Below are positions 1 through 8,093 of a stretch of DNA of 64,000 nucleotides, piece after piece. Under the pieces are notes generated by a model. It saw only the letters and a list, made by a program, of their open reading frames with translations, was not told where the DNA came from and did not search any database. The stretch comes from Anaerophaga thermohalophila DSM 12881 (GTDB lineage: Bacteria; Bacteroidota; Bacteroidia; Bacteroidales; Marinilabiliaceae): the NCBI RefSeq assembly GCF_000191885.1, contig NZ_AEWI01000020.1, positions 1 through 64,000 of the forward strand, given 5' to 3'. A program made the position numbers and the translations under genes. Each line of letters opens with the position of its first letter. The first letter of the stretch is position 1.

Positions 1-1023
1 ATGAAGTACAAATTGTTAGGAAACACCGGATTAAAAGTTTCGGAACTTTGCCTGGGAACCATGACCTTTGGTGGTAGTGGCACGTGGACATCCGTTGGCG
101 CATTGCCTCAGGAGAAGGCCAATGAACTGGTAAAAATGGCTGTTGAAAACGGAATTAATTTCATTGATACGGCCAATATTTACAGCGAAGGAATGAGTGA
201 ACGGATAACGGGACAAGCTATCCGTGATCTGGGTCTTAAGCGGGATGAACTGGTTCTTGCAACCAAAGTCAGAGGAGCTATGGGTGAAGGGCCCAACGAT
301 GCAGGCCTCAGCCGGAAACATATTTTACAACAGGCCCACGAAAGTCTTAATCGGCTTAATACCGATTATATTGATCTTTATCAGATTCATGGCTTTGATC
401 CGCTGACACCAATGGAAGAAACACTCGAAGCGCTTGATTCACTGGTGCAAAGTGGAAAAGTGAGATACATAGGATGCAGCAATCTTGCAGCCTGGCAGAT
501 TATGAAATCACTGGGGATTTCCAGTCTAAATCACCTGAGCAAATTTGTCTCTCTTCAGGCCTACTACACCATTGCAGGGCGTGATTTGGAGCGCGAAATT
601 GTACCCATGTTGCTGGATCAGAAAATGGGACTCATGGTTTGGAGCCCGTTAGCCGGAGGTTTATTGAGCGGAAAATACAGTCGTAACGCCGAAACCAAAG
701 AAGGTCGCCGCGTAAATTACGATTTTCCACCGGTTAATAAAGAGAAGGCTTATGATATAATTGATGTGATGAAACAGATTGCAGATTCCAAAAAGGCTAC
801 TGTTGCTCAAATTGCACTTGCCTGGCTTTTGCATCAGCCGGTAGTCACATCTATAATTGTGGGCGCTAAAAAGCCTGATCAACTTGCTGACAACCTTAAA
901 TCTGTAAATGTGAAATTATCTGCCGATGAATTGGATAAACTGAATGAAGTAAGCAAACTGGAACCTGAATACCCCGTATGGATGATGGCATTATTGAAGG
1001 AAATGGATCAAAATCGAATATAA
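1..1023 (+). CDS. Aldo/keto reductase, tandem copy 1
   Basis: A 340-residue NADPH-dependent aldo/keto reductase, a cytoplasmic TIM-barrel enzyme reducing aldehydes or ketones. The AKR tetrad is visible: Asp56 (FIDTANIY), Tyr61, Lys89 (LATKV) and His130 (YQIHG), and the C-terminal phosphate-binding region (SIIVGAKKPDQL) is present. The natural substrate cannot be told. The window opens exactly on the ATG, so upstream control is unseen. A second copy starts 320 bp downstream; about the first 800 nt differ from it at only three positions, while the last 220 nt and the C-terminal tail (WMMALLKEMDQNRI) diverge strongly. Length is usual for the family. Confidence 0.93.
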   Translation: MKYKLLGNTGLKVSELCLGTMTFGGSGTWTSVGALPQEKANELVKMAVENGINFIDTANIYSEGMSERITGQAIRDLGLKRDELVLATKVRGAMGEGPNDAGLSRKHILQQAHESLNRLNTDYIDLYQIHGFDPLTPMEETLEALDSLVQSGKVRYIGCSNLAAWQIMKSLGISSLNHLSKFVSLQAYYTIAGRDLEREIVPMLLDQKMGLMVWSPLAGGLLSGKYSRNAETKEGRRVNYDFPPVNKEKAYDIIDVMKQIADSKKATVAQIALAWLLHQPVVTSIIVGAKKPDQLADNLKSVNVKLSADELDKLNEVSKLEPEYPVWMMALLKEMDQNRI

Positions 1024-1122
1024 GGAGTTGATACTTTACTGGCGGAGAGGATGACATAGTGAGTGATGTTGAATTTCTCAATGGGGAATTTTGTTACCTC
1101 TTCGCTTCAAGTTTGATCATCA

Positions 1123-1260
1123 AGTCCGGTATAAAAGCATCTTTTTGTCAAACGCAAGGCATTTTAAATTTTTGTACTGCAATAACAATGTTAATGAGCA
1201 CTCAATAATTTAAAACCACAATGAGTTTGATAATAAAGACGCTTTTTATACCGGGCTCAC
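1123..1260 (+). repeat. Family A palindromic repeat, copy A1
   Basis: About 138 bp lying between the two aldo/keto reductase genes. The left tip reads GTCCGGTATAAAAGCAT and the right tip GCTTTTTATACCGGGCTC, an inverted match. Inside, TTTTAAATTTTTG is mirrored by CAATAATTTAAAAC, so nearly the whole element can fold as one imperfect hairpin. No coding capacity: it looks like a MITE. It fills much of the 320-bp gap before the next gene; the rest of the gap has nothing recognisable. Confidence 0.8.
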
Positions 1261-1343
1261 CATTGGCAATGCTATTTAGAACCCGGCTATAAAGAATACT
1301 TCTTTACCCGAAAAAAATGTTAAACACTAAAAATAATTAAAAT

Positions 1344-2357
1344 ATGAAGTACAAATTGTTAGGAAACACCGGATTAAAAGTTTCGGAACTTTGCCTGGGA
1401 ACCATGACCTTTGGTGGTAGTGGCACGTGGACATCCGTTGGCGCATTGCCTCAGGAGAAGGCCAATGAACTGGTAAAAATGGCTGTTGAAAACGGAATTA
1501 ATTTCATTGATACGGCCAATATTTACAGCGAAGGAATGAGTGAACGGATAACGGGACAAGCTATCCGTGATCTGGGTCTTAAGCGGGATGAACTGGTTCT
1601 TGCAACCAAAGTCAGAGGAGCTATGGGTGAAGGGCCCAACGATGCAGGCCTCAGCCGGAAACATATTTTACAACAGGCCCACGAAAGTCTTAATCGGCTT
1701 AATACCGATTATATTGATCTTTATCAGATTCATGGCTTTGATCCGCTGACACCAATGGAAGAAACACTCGAAGCACTTGATTCACTGGTGCAAAGTGGAA
1801 AAGTGAGATACATAGGATGCAGCAATCTTGCAGCCTGGCAGATTATGAAAGCACTGGGGATTTCCAGTCTAAATCACCTGAGCAAATTTGTCTCTCTTCA
1901 GGCCTACTACACCATTGCAGGGCGTGATTTGGAGCGCGAACTTGTACCCATGTTGCTGGATCAGAAAATGGGACTCATGGTTTGGAGCCCGTTAGCCGGA
2001 GGTTTATTGAGCGGAAAATACAGTCGTAACGCCGAAACCAAAGAAGGTCGCCGCGTAAATTACGATTTTCCACCGGTTAATAAAGAGAAGGCTTATGATA
2101 TAATTGATGTGATGAAACAGATTGCAGATTCCAAAAAGGCTACCGTTGCCCAAATTGCACTGGCCTGGCTTTTACATCAGCCGGTGGTCACATCTGTGAT
2201 TTTGGGCGCTAAAAAGCCGGAACAACTTGCTGATAACCTTAAATCTGTAAATGTGAAATTATCTGCCGAAGAATTGAGTAAACTAAATGAAGTAAGTAAA
2301 CTCGATCCTGAATATCCCGGATGGATGATAGAAAGACAGAGCGAAGATCGCAAATAA
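1344..2357 (+). CDS. Aldo/keto reductase, tandem copy 2
   Basis: A 337-residue aldo/keto reductase with the same tetrad as copy 1 (Asp56, Tyr61, Lys89, His130) and almost the same first 265 residues; only Ser-to-Ala and Ile-to-Leu changes are seen there. The C-terminus differs (WMIERQSEDRK). The start at an ATG after an A-rich leader matches the start of copy 1. Both copies are followed at similar distance by a family A repeat in the same orientation, so the duplicated unit probably included the repeat. Cytoplasmic reductase, substrate unknown. Confidence 0.93.
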   Translation: MKYKLLGNTGLKVSELCLGTMTFGGSGTWTSVGALPQEKANELVKMAVENGINFIDTANIYSEGMSERITGQAIRDLGLKRDELVLATKVRGAMGEGPNDAGLSRKHILQQAHESLNRLNTDYIDLYQIHGFDPLTPMEETLEALDSLVQSGKVRYIGCSNLAAWQIMKALGISSLNHLSKFVSLQAYYTIAGRDLERELVPMLLDQKMGLMVWSPLAGGLLSGKYSRNAETKEGRRVNYDFPPVNKEKAYDIIDVMKQIADSKKATVAQIALAWLLHQPVVTSVILGAKKPEQLADNLKSVNVKLSAEELSKLNEVSKLDPEYPGWMIERQSEDRK

Positions 2358-2463
2358 TTCGGCACTTTACCGGCGGAGGGGATGACAAACAGATGTAGAT
2401 ACGGTGAGTAACTGTTGAAGTTATCAAGGGGAGTTTTGTTAACCCTCCGCTTCAAGTCTGATA

Positions 2464-2607
2464 AATGAGTCCGGTATAAAAGCATATTTTTGTCATAATC
2501 AAGGCGTTTTAAATTTTTGTTATGCAGTTAACCCATTGTTAATGAGCATTCAATAATTTAAAACAATAATGAGTTTGGCAACAAAGATGCTTTTATCCGG
2601 ACTCATT
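2464..2607 (+). repeat. Family A palindromic repeat, copy A2
   Basis: About 144 bp with tips GAGTCCGGTATAAAAGC and GCTTTTATCCGGACTC. The arms align over roughly 55 bp as an imperfect palindrome. It lies between the convergent aldo/keto reductase and AraC-type genes, so as RNA it could also act as a shared terminator-like hairpin. Same orientation as A1. Confidence 0.8.
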
Positions 2608-2614
2608 ACATTAT

Positions 2615-3175
2615 TCAAACATCCTCAAGAGGGGAGCGTCTTTTATTGACAAGCTTCTTAAAATGTGTAGGAGTAAGACCGGTGAATTTTTTGAATTGAT
2701 TGGAAAGATGAGCAACACTGCTATAATGCATTTTGTAGGCAATTTCTGTGATATTGAGTTCGTCATAAACGATCAACTCTTTAACTCTTTCGATCTTATG
2801 AGCCAAAAAAAATTTTTCAATGGTCATGCCTTTAACCTCTGAGAAAAGATTGGCCAAATAGGTATAATCATAATTAAGTTTTTTACTCAGGTAATCCGAA
2901 AGATTTACTTTAATCTGATCTTCCTCATAATGAACAAGTTCAATAACAGCAATCTTTATCTTTTCGACAAGAATGCTTTTTTTGTCATCCATTAATTCCA
3001 GTCCCGATACTTTTAATGCCCTGTCCAGATGTTCTCTTTGCTCAGGTGAAATATCCTCAATTATATTGACTTCACCAAGTTTAACTTCAACATAATGTAG
3101 CCCGCACTTTTCAATCTCAGCCTTTACCACCATCTGGCAGCGGGCAGAAACCATATTTCTGATAAAAAGTTTCAA
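2615..3175 (-). CDS. AraC-family regulator with HMA-like N-terminus
   Basis: About 187 residues. The C-terminal 90 or so residues are an AraC/XylS double helix-turn-helix (HKIERVKELIVYDELNITEI, then YSSVAHLSNQFKKFTGLTP). The N-terminal ~70 residues resemble a heavy-metal-associated fold (KLFIRNMVSARCQMVV). Related Bacteroidota proteins, as I remember them, carry a metal-type CxxC-like pair here; only one Cys (SARC) is left, so metal binding may be lost. I chose the TTG at 3175, which keeps the first beta strand; the frame is open up to another TTG at 3223 and the first ATG is at 3154. DNA-binding regulator, target unknown. The ~310 bp upstream to 3485 hold no other feature I recognise. Confidence 0.8.
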   Translation of the reverse strand: MKLFIRNMVSARCQMVVKAEIEKCGLHYVEVKLGEVNIIEDISPEQREHLDRALKVSGLELMDDKKSILVEKIKIAVIELVHYEEDQIKVNLSDYLSKKLNYDYTYLANLFSEVKGMTIEKFFLAHKIERVKELIVYDELNITEIAYKMHYSSVAHLSNQFKKFTGLTPTHFKKLVNKRRSPLEDV

Positions 3176-3485
3176 CGAAGGCGTTTTATTTAGGAATTCT
3201 CTAAAGTTATAAATTATTATCAACTAATCAATAAGTCTGTCTCTAAAAGAGCATTTGAGGAGTAAGCGCATCGATAATGATCAAAAAGTATTACAAAAAA
3301 CATGAAGCGGCTGCCGGTAATAGACAACAATTCTTTTAACCAAAAAAACATGAAATAACAAGGTACTTTGCTTCGAAACTATCTACCACCGAGGCCATTA
3401 ATCATTCCTTCCATTTAATACTGCATCCTATTGCCTTAGTTATTGTAACTTCCAGGGGTCTTCAGGCTTCGGGTACTTTGGCAGT

Positions 3486-3722
3486 TTACTGAGACGGGAA
3501 ATCAAGACTGACAAAAACGAATTTCACTTTTTCGTCCTCAAGATCAGATGCCGCCTTAAGAAACCCCGTTATCTCTTCGACACATGGCTTACACCAGGTG
3601 GCCCGGAATTTGAACACATAGGTAGCGTCATTGTTCATATGTAACCAGGGCTCAAAATGTTTAAAATTCATTTCGGGAATGTTTTGTCCTGCAAGTGGCA
3701 AACCCGACAATGTTTGAGGCAC
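3486..3722 (-). pseudogene. Truncated TlpA-type thioredoxin-like gene
   Basis: A 78-residue frame with a clear thioredoxin/TlpA active site (FRATWCKPCVEEI) and the following beta strand (VKFVFVSLDFPSQ), ending at a stop straight after. Family members of this type continue for about 60-70 more residues including the cis-Pro loop, and normally carry a signal peptide; both are missing. Neither other frame downstream continues the family sequence, so this is truncation, not a simple frameshift. The usual Trp in the xxWCxxC region is kept but FWATWC has become FRATWC. Most likely a gene remnant. Confidence 0.65.
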
Positions 3723-3840
3723 TGATACTCATCATCTGCCTTATCTGAGTTGTAAATTTCTCAAAATAAACACTCTGCGTCATTGCGTCTTTGCATTTAG
3801 CTTTATTTTATATATCTTTAACACACAAAGAATTACCAAT

Positions 3841-4785
3841 ATGAGAACAATTTTTTTTATTTCAGCACTGATACTTCTGACATCGTGCAAAACAGGCGTG
3901 CAGCCGGTAAAAAACACCCCAACAGCTGAACTGGGCGAGGGCGCTATATGGCATCCGCAAAAAGAAGCCTTGTTATGGGTCGACATCACCGGAGGAAAAG
4001 TCTTCATGTACAAGCCACAGGAGGGGATGCTTCACAACATATCCCTTGAAAGCATGGTAGGAACAGTTGTTCCTGCTACGGGTAAATTCATGGCTGTAGC
4101 AGCCCAGGAAACAGGTATTTACGGCATTACGGAAAATGAAGAATTAAAATTACTGGCCGGTTTTCCAAAAGATGCTGAAGCCAATGTGCGCTTTAATGAC
4201 GGAAAGTGCGACCCGGCCGGACGGTTCTGGGTAGGTACCATGTCCAAGACAGAACAGGAAAACGCTGGTAATCTTTACATGCTTAAGGGAAACAGCCTCG
4301 AAGTAAAGCAATCCAACGTCACCATTTCCAACGGCATTGTCTGGGATACCAATAAAAACCTGATGTATTACATCGATACGCCTACTCAAAGTATCTTTGC
4401 TTATGACTATGTTCCTGAAACAGGTGAAATCTCAAATCGACGTGTGGTTGTAGAAGTTCCGAAAGAAATGGGGAGTCCCGATGGCATGTCCATCGATGCC
4501 GAAGGGAAACTCTGGGTAGCCCACTGGGGTGGCTACGGAGTTTACCGATGGGACCCCAAATCGGGTGAGCTGATGGGAAAAATTGAGGTGCCGGCGCCCA
4601 ACGTTACTTCTTGTGCTTTTGGCGGAAAAGACCTGAAAACACTTTATATTACCACCGCCAGAGAAGGATTATCCAAAGAACAACTGGAAGAATATCCTTT
4701 GAGCGGTTCGTTGTTCGTAACTAAAACAAAATCAAAGGGTACGCCTGCATTTGTTTTTACAATGAATGGATCATTAAATTTTTAG
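3841..4785 (+). CDS. SMP-30/gluconolactonase-like lipoprotein
   Basis: A 314-residue protein with a lipoprotein signal (LILLTSC, Cys19) followed by an SMP-30/gluconolactonase/LRE beta-propeller. Family landmarks are visible: LGEGAIWHPQKEALLWVDI near the start, RFNDGKCDPAGRFWVGTM in the middle, SNGIVWD, and SPDGMSIDAEGKLWVAHWGG, which supply the metal ligands Glu, Asn and Asp. Likely a Ca/Zn-dependent sugar lactonase or related hydrolase anchored in the envelope. The last residues (FTMNGSLNF) depart from the usual ending, suggesting an altered C-terminus. It stands alone, followed by a GC-rich hairpin. Confidence 0.88.
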   Translation: MRTIFFISALILLTSCKTGVQPVKNTPTAELGEGAIWHPQKEALLWVDITGGKVFMYKPQEGMLHNISLESMVGTVVPATGKFMAVAAQETGIYGITENEELKLLAGFPKDAEANVRFNDGKCDPAGRFWVGTMSKTEQENAGNLYMLKGNSLEVKQSNVTISNGIVWDTNKNLMYYIDTPTQSIFAYDYVPETGEISNRRVVVEVPKEMGSPDGMSIDAEGKLWVAHWGGYGVYRWDPKSGELMGKIEVPAPNVTSCAFGGKDLKTLYITTAREGLSKEQLEEYPLSGSLFVTKTKSKGTPAFVFTMNGSLNF

Positions 4786-4796
4786 ATTTTCAGATA

Positions 4797-4825
4797 CCTG
4801 CCTGCCGGTAGGCCGGGCAGGCAGG
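4797..4825 (+). terminator. GC-rich hairpin after SMP-30-like gene
   Basis: Perfect 10-bp stem CCTGCCTGCC / GGCAGGCAGG with a 9-base loop, 12 bp after the stop. It lacks a T-run, so it may be a dispersed palindrome or a weak terminator. The remaining ~270 bp up to the next gene at 5102 show only pyrimidine-rich low-complexity sequence. Confidence 0.5.
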
Positions 4826-5101
4826 TTAGATGTGAGATGATTCATTCGTATATAATTTGATAAAAGGGCGAATTAAGCTCGGTCTGCCGCTTCGCTCTCA
4901 GCTTTCAACCCTTGCAACCTTTTACCGTTCCACCATTCTGCCTTTCTACCCTTCTACCACTTCCAGTGCCAATAACCACAGGAAGGATTCAACCCCATGC
5001 CCATGCTACGGACTAAATTGCTTATATCAAAAAATCCATCAATTTTTACAACCTTTTTTATGTAAATTCGTCTATCTTTTACAAAAACAACAAAACAAAT
5101 T

Positions 5102-5929
5102 ATGCCTAAAAGCTTTTTTTACATTCTAATTGGCTTTGTTTTGCTTTTGGCAGGTTGTAAGAAAGATGAACTGACACTGCCGGCCGAAGTGGATATGCAA
5201 TTCCTGTTGAACCCATATTATGCTGATGCGGAATTTGATGATGAGGAGAAAAAAGAGGCAGACGAAGATAATAGTGATAATAACCCATTCAGTGAAAGCG
5301 ATGGAATAGTCGCTGATGATGGCACCTCTCAAAATATTCCCGGCAACAAAATTCAAATAGAATCATTGGAAATAAACCGGGGAAAGATTGTCCTTACAGA
5401 TATAGAGATTGAAGGCATACGTGAACAGGGTGAAGATGTTTATCTTGCCATACCATTCGAACCTCCATTGCAGATTGACATGAAGGAAGGCATTGCTTCA
5501 GATCAGCACATCTCATTCGATCTTCCGCAAGGCATTTACGAAAAACTGGAGTTCAGATTTTTCCTCGGAGGTGAGAAACAGACTGCAATTCAGTTCCAGG
5601 GTAATATTAAAGCGGGAAATTCAGCAAAGGCAGGGTTTAACTTTAGGTATATCAAGCAGGAAGATTTCCAGGTCAGAGCAATGAGGAAAAATCACCGCCC
5701 GACGGAAAATATCATCATCAATAAAGACAAAACGACAAAGGCAAGCATGATAATTGATGCAGAAAATTTGTTTAGTGCCCTCCTCATCCCGCCATTTTTT
5801 TTATCTGTACCTGGTAGTTATGATGCGGGTAATGAAATAACCATTAGCAATTTAAATAAAAAAAATAAAGCAATTTTCGGCCTGATGCAGGGTAGGCTGG
5901 AAAAATCTGTTTCTGTTGTTTTTGAATAA
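5102..5929 (+). CDS. Lipoprotein heading the ECF sigma operon
   Basis: A 275-residue lipoprotein of unknown function: signal peptide and lipobox (LLLAGC, Cys19) followed by KKDE. Residues ~45-70 are very acidic (EFDDEEKKEADEDN) and likely flexible. The middle part (FDLPQGIYEKLEFRF) resembles the core of the DUF4382 protein encoded at 8094 (LGAGTYSQLRFIL), so the two may be distant relatives. The stop is 5 bp before the sigma factor start, giving an operon lipoprotein - sigma - membrane protein. It may feed an envelope signal to the sigma factor or simply be its target; this is inference. Confidence 0.75.
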   Translation: MPKSFFYILIGFVLLLAGCKKDELTLPAEVDMQFLLNPYYADAEFDDEEKKEADEDNSDNNPFSESDGIVADDGTSQNIPGNKIQIESLEINRGKIVLTDIEIEGIREQGEDVYLAIPFEPPLQIDMKEGIASDQHISFDLPQGIYEKLEFRFFLGGEKQTAIQFQGNIKAGNSAKAGFNFRYIKQEDFQVRAMRKNHRPTENIIINKDKTTKASMIIDAENLFSALLIPPFFLSVPGSYDAGNEITISNLNKKNKAIFGLMQGRLEKSVSVVFE

Positions 5930-5934
5930 GATAC

Positions 5935-6492
5935 ATGGAGAGAGAACTCTTTCCGGAAGAGGAAATCATAGAAGGATGCAAAAAAGGCAAGCGGCATTAT
6001 CAGGAGTTATTGTATCGCCGTTTTGCCCCGGTCATGTACGGGGTATGTCTGAGTTACGCCAAAGACCGGGAACAGGCCATGGATATATTGCACGACGCTT
6101 TTCTGAAAATATTCCGGAACATTGATACTTACAAAAAACAGGGGGCTTTCGAAGGATGGATACGAAGAATTGTTACCAATACAGCAATAGACCATACACG
6201 AAAAAATTCCAAAACTTTTCAGTTCATTACCAATGACATCCCGGATACTGAAGATACAGATGAAGAAAAACCCGACATCGGGCTCAATGAATTGCTGGAA
6301 CAGGTAGCCCGGCTTCCTGAAGGCGCCCGAATGATATTTAACCTCTATACCCTCGAAGGGATGAGCCATTACGAGATTGCGGAAAAACTGAATATTTCAG
6401 TGGGCACCTCCAAATCTCAGTTCAGCAGAGCCAAAAGCATGTTACGAACCTGGGTAAGAGAATTAATAAAAAAGAAAGATGGACTTTCTTAA
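5935..6492 (+). CDS. ECF RNA polymerase sigma factor
   Basis: A 185-residue sigma-70 family ECF factor. Region 2 is seen at about residues 25-90 (REQAMDILHDAFLKIFRNI, then GWIRRIVTNTAIDHTRK) and region 4 at about 135-180 (MSHYEIAEKLNISVGTSKSQ). It directs core RNA polymerase to a small regulon in the cytoplasm. It begins 5 bp after the lipoprotein gene and its end overlaps the next gene by 14 bp, indicating translational coupling with that gene, whose N-terminus looks like its anti-sigma partner. Confidence 0.93.
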   Translation: MERELFPEEEIIEGCKKGKRHYQELLYRRFAPVMYGVCLSYAKDREQAMDILHDAFLKIFRNIDTYKKQGAFEGWIRRIVTNTAIDHTRKNSKTFQFITNDIPDTEDTDEEKPDIGLNELLEQVARLPEGARMIFNLYTLEGMSHYEIAEKLNISVGTSKSQFSRAKSMLRTWVRELIKKKDGLS

Positions 6493-7735
6493 ATGGTATA
6501 AAAATACAATTGAATCGGGGCAGGAACTACCGCCCGAAGAACTTTGGGATGATATTCAGAACGATCTGGATATCGATATGGTGTACAACCGTATTGAAAA
6601 GTCCCTGAAAAAAGACAGACAAAAAATATGGCTTCGGCGTGCTTCTGCTGCAGCAGGTATTTTGCTGTTTTTATCTGCAGGGATATGGTTGCTGAATCAA
6701 TCAAAACAAGCGGTTACCCCTACTGTTGTTCAGAACAATAAGTCTGAAAAAGAGGAAGATTCTCTTCAAAAAGCAGAAATAAACATCCCTACAGACTCCC
6801 TGCAATATCGCCGTATCGCCGAATTTAAAGAAACTAAAATAGACGGAGATACTGTTAAAACAGAGAAACTGATTTCCCCTCACAATGATATTTCCCCTCA
6901 AAAAATAGTGAAGGTCACAACCCTATTCGCAACAAAAGACACTTCTGACAATAAAAACAATGCCATCGCCAAACAGGAATTTGATGTGAGGTTCAATACA
7001 ATGGCATCGACTGAATTTGTTTTACCGGAGCAGAAATACACCGACATTCAAGAAAAACTAATTACAGAGTTAAGTCTGAACGAACCGGAAAAACATCCGC
7101 ATGAAAATAAACTTTCTTTATCCGGCATATTTTCCAGATTAACATTTTCGGCCGATGGAGAATTTGCCAACACCTGGCTGATCAACAAAAAAACCATTGA
7201 GGGTCTCGATCCGCAAGAGTTGACTGCCACAAAACCGACTTTCAACAACAACTATGGCTTTAGCATTGCCGGTAGTCTGAACGATCGGTGGGAAATGGTT
7301 AGTAGTTTCACCGTGACAAGGCAAAATGGTCAGCAATATAAAGAGTATTATCACGGAAAATATGTGTCCAACAGTATTAATCTTGATTATATGGATATTG
7401 CGCTGAAAGCACGTTACAGACCTTTCAAAAATAATCTTAACCATGCCTTATCTGCAGGCATTTATTCAGGATTTCTTCAAAATGCAACCCAGACCATCAA
7501 CGGAGAAACGACAAACATTTCATCAGATTATACAAATACAGACTTTGGCCTTGTTGCAGGATATCAATACCTGGCTCCTGTTTCCGAAAATATAACAGTA
7601 GGGGCAGGGCTTTTTTACCGTATGGGATTAAAAAACGTATTCGCAGGAAATCAGATGGTTAACAGCTCACTCAACCACTCCACAAATACATCCTTCAATT
7701 TTTCTTTGTCGGTTGGATATACATTTTCATTATAA
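6479..7735 (+). CDS. Anti-sigma-like / outer-membrane beta-barrel fusion
   Basis: A 418-residue protein. Residues 1-50 form a charged helical cytoplasmic segment (MDFLKWYKNTIESG, LPPEELWDDIQNDLD) of the kind found in anti-sigma factors; one transmembrane helix follows at about 55-72 (AAAGILLFLSAGIWLL). Residues ~75-200 are a low-complexity periplasmic linker, and ~210-418 are beta-rich with alternating aromatic strands and an ending (FNFSLSVGYTFSL) typical of outer-membrane barrels. The gene overlaps the ECF sigma gene. It may span both membranes and inhibit the sigma factor in response to envelope state; only the arrangement is seen, the function is inferred. Confidence 0.75.
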   Translation: MDFLKWYKNTIESGQELPPEELWDDIQNDLDIDMVYNRIEKSLKKDRQKIWLRRASAAAGILLFLSAGIWLLNQSKQAVTPTVVQNNKSEKEEDSLQKAEINIPTDSLQYRRIAEFKETKIDGDTVKTEKLISPHNDISPQKIVKVTTLFATKDTSDNKNNAIAKQEFDVRFNTMASTEFVLPEQKYTDIQEKLITELSLNEPEKHPHENKLSLSGIFSRLTFSADGEFANTWLINKKTIEGLDPQELTATKPTFNNNYGFSIAGSLNDRWEMVSSFTVTRQNGQQYKEYYHGKYVSNSINLDYMDIALKARYRPFKNNLNHALSAGIYSGFLQNATQTINGETTNISSDYTNTDFGLVAGYQYLAPVSENITVGAGLFYRMGLKNVFAGNQMVNSSLNHSTNTSFNFSLSVGYTFSL

Positions 7736-7770
7736 ATTTTCCAACCCTTTCAACATGTCTTCGTCTTACA

Positions 7771-7886
7771 AACGAAACGAGCATGACAAGGTTTGTCACG
7801 TCACAAAAGTCACAAAAGAACATGTATAAAATCATTCATGCGAGTTCCATCAGACCAATGACTTAGATAAATTTTATACGGATAAA
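7771..7886 (+). repeat. Family R repeat, copy R1
   Basis: About 115 bp from AAACGAAACGAGCATGAC to TTTTATACGGATAAA, with the diagnostic core CATGCGAGTTCCATCAGACC. It belongs to the R family found more than ten times in the window. This copy carries a short extra direct repeat (GTCAC AAAAGTCACAAAAG). It shares the 358-bp gap before 8094 with a family C element. Confidence 0.75.
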
Positions 7887-7945
7887 AAGAACAGAAAAAT
7901 AAATAATGCCCGCCTGTAAAGTCGGGAAAAGTTGTAATAAATCAT

Positions 7946-8068
7946 GTGTCTGTTCAGAAAGTGCCGGGTGCAAGGCTTACGAAGCCGCCAAAAACGGAGT
8001 TTACTTTTTGTAAATGAGTATTTTGGCGGTAAGCGTCACACAGCAAATGATACTTTATGGTCAGACAC
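7946..8068 (+). repeat. Family C 123-bp palindromic element, copy C1
   Basis: Exactly 123 bp, tips GTGTCTGTTCAGAAAGTG and (reverse complement of the right end) GTGTCTGACCATAAAGTA. An inner stem GCCGCCAAAA / TTTTGGCGG is also visible. The only other copy is at 40152-40274, reversed and also 123 bp. No coding capacity; it ends 25 bp before the DUF4382 gene, so it may lie in that gene's leader or promoter. Confidence 0.75.
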
Positions 8069-8093
8069 TAAATAACTAAAAAACAGGGTTATT

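Noticed and set aside
4857-5129. 90-residue frame before the sigma operon
   Set aside because: Low-complexity pyrimidine-rich sequence, overlaps the start of a convincing lipoprotein gene, no family likeness.
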